A stretch of DNA of 64,000 nucleotides from Akkermansia sp. N21116. Lineage in GTDB: Bacteria; Verrucomicrobiota; Verrucomicrobiia; Verrucomicrobiales; Akkermansiaceae. A program made the translations under genes and the position numbers. The DNA lies in assembly GCF_029854705.2 (NCBI RefSeq), contig NZ_CP139035.1, forward strand, positions 2,480,001 through 2,544,000. The letters are read 5' to 3'. Below, piece by piece: positions 58,989-64,000 of this stretch. Each line of letters begins with the position of its first letter. Position 1 is the first letter of the stretch. The notes under the pieces are model-generated. The model was not told the origin of the DNA. It saw only the letters and a list, made by a program, of their open reading frames with translations, and ran no database searches.

Positions 58989-59246
58989 TCAATAGTCAAA
59001 AGGAGGAGTAAAAATACACTGGAACACTTCCTGACCGTTATGAAGCACGCGCACGATCACACGTTCCGGCGTGCGCTTGACATCGTAGGCATCGTGTTCC
59101 TGAGGGATGGAAGTAGTCAAACTGCTGTTCCTGACCAGGAGGACATTTTGACGAAAGACCCCGACAACGGCATGGTTACTCATCTTATACATCATATCGT
59201 AATCATGCGTCGGCAATGTGATGGATGGTACCTTCTTTTCGTTCAC
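58989..59246 (-). CDS. Small protein (85 residues) starting at GTG, unknown function
   Basis: The open frame extends upstream to a TGA, but the only start with promoter support is the GTG at 59246. TTGACA, a 16-nt spacer and TAGTAT lie just before it. The protein reads MNEKKVPSITLPTHDY at its start and is beta-rich after that (NHAVVGVFRQNVLLVRNSS, ERVIVRVLHNGQEVFQC). There is no signal peptide or known domain. It precedes the small lipoprotein gene closely. If the promoter assignment is wrong, it could be the remnant of a longer gene. Confidence 0.5.
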   Translation of the reverse strand: MNEKKVPSITLPTHDYDMMYKMSNHAVVGVFRQNVLLVRNSSLTTSIPQEHDAYDVKRTPERVIVRVLHNGQEVFQCIFTPPFDY

Positions 59247-59256
59247 GGCTGCGGAG

Positions 59257-59284
59257 ATACTACTCAGAGGCCGGTAGGTGTCAA
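59257..59284 (-). promoter_or_regulatory. Strong promoter placed 10 nt before a GTG start
   Basis: On the minus strand TTGACA (59279-59284, perfect consensus), 16-nt spacer, TAGTAT (59257-59262), then 10 nt to the GTG at 59246. Transcription would start within about 0-4 nt of the start codon. Confidence 0.5.
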
Positions 59285-59391
59285 TGCATTGCTGAAAAAA
59301 TCAACGATCTCGTTTCCCGGTCATTCCGGAAGAACAAGCGGCAGAACCATATGTGCCCGTAAAAAAGGAGAGACCAATCGCTCACCCCGGA

Positions 59392-59775
59392 TCAGCTCCC
59401 GGCAACAGTTCCGATAGAGTTAATGGCTTTAAGAACAAGAAGGTCTGCCATGCCTATAGAAATAGCCAGACTGATCATTCTCTTAGCCGTCCATTCCTTC
59501 CGCGTATAAATCAGGGCGATGGCTCCGCCATGAACCAAGAGGGAAGCAATCACACTTCCAACCCAGGGAAGACTGATTTTGGCAAAAACAAACGCCAGGG
59601 GATATGTAAAAAACAGGAAGATGTTTAGCAAACCCAGAATACTGTCCACCGGCATCGGCATCTTGTCGGCCAGTAAATAGGCATACACGCCTGACGGAGA
59701 CATGACACAAAGGATGAGCGTCAGAAGCGATCGTTTGGAGTACCTTTCCGTCTGCGTAGGTATGTACATGGGCAT
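59392..59775 (-). CDS. Small four-helix integral membrane protein, unknown function
   Basis: 127 residues from the ATG at 59775, which has a perfect GGAGG eight bases upstream; the open frame runs further into uvrB but only in an antisense frame. Four membrane segments: LLTLILCVMSPSGVYAYLL, ILGLLNIFLFFTYPLAFVFA, VGSVIASLLVHGGAIALIY and MISLAISIGMADLLVLKAI. No family is recognised. It is divergent from uvrB with about 90 bp between them. Confidence 0.7.
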   Translation of the reverse strand: MPMYIPTQTERYSKRSLLTLILCVMSPSGVYAYLLADKMPMPVDSILGLLNIFLFFTYPLAFVFAKISLPWVGSVIASLLVHGGAIALIYTRKEWTAKRMISLAISIGMADLLVLKAINSIGTVAGS

Positions 59776-59865
59776 TATGTATGCCTCCGACGGCACTTTC
59801 TTGTCAAACGGTAAGGGTGTCCGCATGCACTTAACCACTCTCCGCCTCCTTCCGACATTCAAGCC

Positions 59866-62004
<2,139 letters not shown>

Positions 62005-62065
62005 TTTTTCCCACCTTCCGGACAAAAAAAGTTCTTTTCTTTATCTTTTCTTAACCGTTTTAGTC

Positions 62066-62093
62066 TTGCCAAGACCTAATTTAGGCGTATAAT
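62066..62093 (+). promoter_or_regulatory. Strong sigma70-type promoter of rpmI, leaderless arrangement
   Basis: TTGCCA (62066-62071), 16-nt spacer, TATAAT (62088-62093, perfect), then 9 nt to the rpmI ATG. A leader of at most a few bases is expected, and no Shine-Dalgarno site exists. A small inverted repeat, CCTAATTTAGG, lies in the spacer (62075-62085). Confidence 0.7.
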
Positions 62094-62102
62094 TTTTCCA
62101 CC

Positions 62103-62312
62103 ATGACCCGCAAAGGTGGTATCAACAAAACACGCAAGGCTGTCGCCAAGCGTTTCAAGGTAACCGGATCGGGCAAGGTTCTGCGCCGCAAACAAGGCAA
62201 GCGCCACATCCTTCAGAAGAAATCCAGCAAGCGCAAGCGCCAGCTTGGCAAGGCTGCCCTCGTGGATGAAACGCAAGTCTGGGCAATCAAGCAGAATCTG
62301 CCCTTCAACTGA
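62103..62312 (+). CDS. rpmI: 50S ribosomal protein L35
   Basis: 69 residues, very basic. The L35 signature is seen as KAVAKRFKVTGSGKVLRRKQGKRHIL followed by KSSKRKRQLGKAALV. It is a late-assembling part of the large subunit. It forms an operon with rplT 154 bp downstream. infC, the usual first gene of this operon, is not upstream: uvrB lies there instead, and rpmI has its own strong promoter. Confidence 0.97.
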   Translation: MTRKGGINKTRKAVAKRFKVTGSGKVLRRKQGKRHILQKKSSKRKRQLGKAALVDETQVWAIKQNLPFN

Positions 62313-62466
62313 AGAACCATAGAAACGCTCGCAACAACCGGGCATTCCTCCCGCTGAACGGGGGGCCTTCGTGCAGCCTTCTTCCCAAGTCAGGAAGATA
62401 AGAACAGGCGAGACTGCAAGGAGGTGAGGAAGAACAGTCTGTTCAAGATAGAAATAGAGATAAACT
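62313..62466 (+). promoter_or_regulatory. Structured rpmI-rplT spacer with a distant Shine-Dalgarno sequence
   Basis: The 154-nt spacer holds C-rich and G-rich blocks able to pair (CCTCCCGCTGAACGGGGGG) and a second small hairpin (CTTCC...GGAAG). A perfect AAGGAGGTGA lies at 62418-62427, but 39 nt before the rplT ATG, separated from it by the small hairpin GAACAGTCTGTTC. There is no site at the normal distance. L20 represses its own operon by binding its mRNA in other bacteria, so this could be a control element; that is inference. Confidence 0.4.
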
Positions 62467-62850
62467 ATGCCACGTGCCACAAATGGACCGGCCTCCCGTA
62501 AGCGCCGCAAGCGTATTCTTTTGCGCGCCAAGGGTTTCCGCGGATTCCGCAGCAAACTCTTCCGCTACGCCAAGGATGCCGTCTACAAAGCATGGCAGTA
62601 TGAATACCGTGACCGCAAGAGAAGGAAGGGCCAGTTCCGCCGTCTCTGGATCGCTCGTATCTCCGCTGCCGTTCGTGATCGCGGTTTGACCTATTCCCGC
62701 TTCATGGAAGGCCTCAAGGCTGCCAACATCGAGCTTGACCGCAAGGTTCTTGCCGACTTGGCCGTCGCCGACGAAGCCTCCTTTGACGCTATCTTCGCCC
62801 AGGCGAAGAGCGCCATCGAAGCCAAGGAAGGTGCATCCCTCCGCGCTTAA
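62467..62850 (+). CDS. rplT: 50S ribosomal protein L20
   Basis: 127 residues, slightly longer than usual through its C-terminus. The conserved N-terminal rRNA-binding extension (MPRATNGPASRKRRKRILLRAKGFRG) and the core RKRRKGQFRRLWIARISAAVRDRGLTYSRFMEGLKAANIELDRKVLADLA (given here only as landmark: QFRRLWI, LTYSRF, ELDRKVLADLA) identify L20. It binds 23S rRNA early in large-subunit assembly and acts as translational repressor of its operon in other bacteria. A strong terminator follows. Confidence 0.97.
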   Translation: MPRATNGPASRKRRKRILLRAKGFRGFRSKLFRYAKDAVYKAWQYEYRDRKRRKGQFRRLWIARISAAVRDRGLTYSRFMEGLKAANIELDRKVLADLAVADEASFDAIFAQAKSAIEAKEGASLRA

Positions 62851-62875
62851 TCACACTGCTACGAAAAAAATTAAC

Positions 62876-62914
62876 AGTAGGGGGTTTCGTACGTAATGTA
62901 CGGGACCCCCTACT
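62876..62914 (+). terminator. Strong terminator after rplT
   Basis: AGTAGGGGGT (62876-62885) pairs with ACCCCCTACT (62905-62914); the inner part (CGTAC...GTACG) also pairs, giving a long stem 25 bp after the stop codon. It is followed by TCTTTGTT, only partly a T-run. Confidence 0.8.
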
Positions 62915-63064
62915 TCTTTGTTCCATATCCCGTTTCCTTTTAGGCCGGATATTCTCAAGCAGCAATAAAGTCCAGCCCAAAAGAAGTGATTTTCCTCCCC
63001 TCCTTAACCTCGATAAGGCAAAGGAAGACATCTCCCCTGGCTTGAGACCTGAAAAACAACCCTT

Positions 63065-64000
63065 TTATTTCCCGGATGCCGCCGGAGACCGGACGAATTT
63101 TCCATCCTTAATGACGGGTTTTTCACGGTTTTCAGAATTAGGTCTATTCCCGTGCCTCCAGTAGCGCAGGAGAAGAATCAGGATGGAGAGGCCACAGAGA
63201 ACCACCGCCCAATCTCCCAGCAACGCATAGAGAGTCATGCCGGTGAATGTAATGGGCAGACGGGCATACATGTAGCCTTTCAGGAAGGGACTGCCATCAG
63301 CATCGCGAATGTCGGCTATCACGGCGCCATTGGGAGCCAGAGCAACGCTCACCCCCGTATTGGCGGCACGTACCATGGAACGCCTCAATTCGATACTGCG
63401 GAAGGCGGCATTCCTCCAATGCTGTTCGTTAGCCCAGGAATGGTTGAACCATCCGTCGTTGGTAACATTGACAATCACCTGGCTTTCCGGGCGGGCAAAC
63501 AACCTCACAAGCCTGCCGACCGTATCTTCAAAGCAGATAGTCGGAATGGCCTGTACATGAACCAGGCTCCCCGGTACTATCGGCAGGGAAAGAGGATCGG
63601 TAGATTCCCCAGACGTAAAATTGCTACCCATGGGTGTCCCGGCTGAAAACTCGAATGCCTTTTCCAGAACTGGGAGTTCCTTCCTAAAAGGAATGTATTC
63701 TCCAAAGGGCACGAGATGAATTTTGCGATAGGTTTTCCGGGAATCAAAGTCACTTTCCAGAGCCATCAAGGTGTTATACATCTCGGCTTTTTCCAGATTC
63801 TTATCCCAATAGGCCTCATCGGCGCCGGTCAGCAGGATAAAATCCATCGGCACTTCCTTGCGGACCTGCCCCATCAGACTGTCGGAATTGAAAAACCATT
63901 CATTGTATTGGCCGGGAACAACCAAATCTCCCGTTTCCCTGGAAAAATTGGATGAAGTCGGCAGAGAACTCTCCGGCCAAATGATCCAGGTGGGCTGTTC
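63065..64000 (-). CDS. lnt: Apolipoprotein N-acyltransferase, C-terminal part (5' end outside the window)
   Basis: At least 312 residues of the nitrilase-like domain and last membrane segment are present; the N-terminal membrane helices lie beyond 64000. The catalytic glutamate motif TWIIWPESSLP is in the first visible residues. The lysine-loop region (HLVPFGEYIPF) and the nucleophile motif PTICFEDTVG (Cys) follow, then VNVTNDGWF. The C-terminal TM (ALLGDWAVVLCGLSILILLLRY) is complete, as is the stop. Lnt adds the third acyl chain to lipoproteins at the inner membrane, which fits the many lipoproteins in this window. The frame is open to the edge. Confidence 0.93.
   Translation of the reverse strand, partial: EQPTWIIWPESSLPTSSNFSRETGDLVVPGQYNEWFFNSDSLMGQVRKEVPMDFILLTGADEAYWDKNLEKAEMYNTLMALESDFDSRKTYRKIHLVPFGEYIPFRKELPVLEKAFEFSAGTPMGSNFTSGESTDPLSLPIVPGSLVHVQAIPTICFEDTVGRLVRLFARPESQVIVNVTNDGWFNHSWANEQHWRNAAFRSIELRRSMVRAANTGVSVALAPNGAVIADIRDADGSPFLKGYMYARLPITFTGMTLYALLGDWAVVLCGLSILILLLRYWRHGNRPNSENREKPVIKDGKFVRSPAASGK

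Overview
The window reads as chromosomal DNA of a Verrucomicrobiota bacterium, most likely an Akkermansia-like member. This is inferred from gene style: giant secreted beta-strand-repeat proteins, a DUF4175/squalene-cyclase-like operon, BatA-type vWA proteins, many small lipoproteins of unknown function and few Shine-Dalgarno sites. No rRNA gene or other taxonomic marker is present, so the assignment is moderate. Base composition is fairly even except for a very A+T-rich stretch at about 18.5-19.3 kb. I saw no insertion sequence, tRNA, rRNA or CRISPR array.

Region 1 (1-18.5 kb, minus strand) is one giant surface-protein gene. It starts at 18514 with a signal peptide, runs 3604 codons to a TAG at 7700-7702, and then continues in the same frame, with the same repeat chemistry, for at least 2566 more codons to the window edge. 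The TAG overlaps a short perfect inverted repeat. Upstream lies about 800 bp of A+T-rich DNA carrying copies of a GTTAAATC-centred motif.

Region 2 (19.3-25.8 kb) holds a GNAT acetyltransferase, a dynamin-like GTPase, a lipoprotein polysaccharide deacetylase and a LolA-like periplasmic protein, all on the minus strand, then hemB and a secreted Gln-rich coiled-coil protein on the plus strand.

Region 3 (25.9-33.9 kb) is a plus-strand run: a secreted unknown, a DUF4175-like membrane protein, a squalene-cyclase-like alpha/alpha-barrel protein, and two related secreted proteins built from small beta modules. The last four genes overlap or nearly touch. The vWA proteins that often accompany such genes lie separately at 43.4-47.7 kb behind an M28 peptidase lipoprotein.

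Region 4 (34-39.4 kb) has SufT and a partner on the minus strand, an outer-membrane barrel protein, and a four-gene partner-switching module (STAS, Cache-HAMP-PP2C, HATPase, STAS) closed by a strong terminator.

Region 5 (39.5-56.1 kb) holds ruvA with an ATP-grasp-like gene, parB, the peptidase/vWA operon, an M42 aminopeptidase, and minus-strand cell-envelope genes (L,D-transpeptidase, PBP2-like transpeptidase, a large lipoprotein, DoxX).

Region 6 (56.2-64 kb) holds menG/ubiE with a MATE exporter, small envelope proteins, uvrB, rpmI-rplT and the 3' part of lnt. Several genes (rpmI, parB, hemB and a small GTG-start gene) have a convincing promoter -10 box only 6-10 nt before the start codon, which points to leaderless transcripts.
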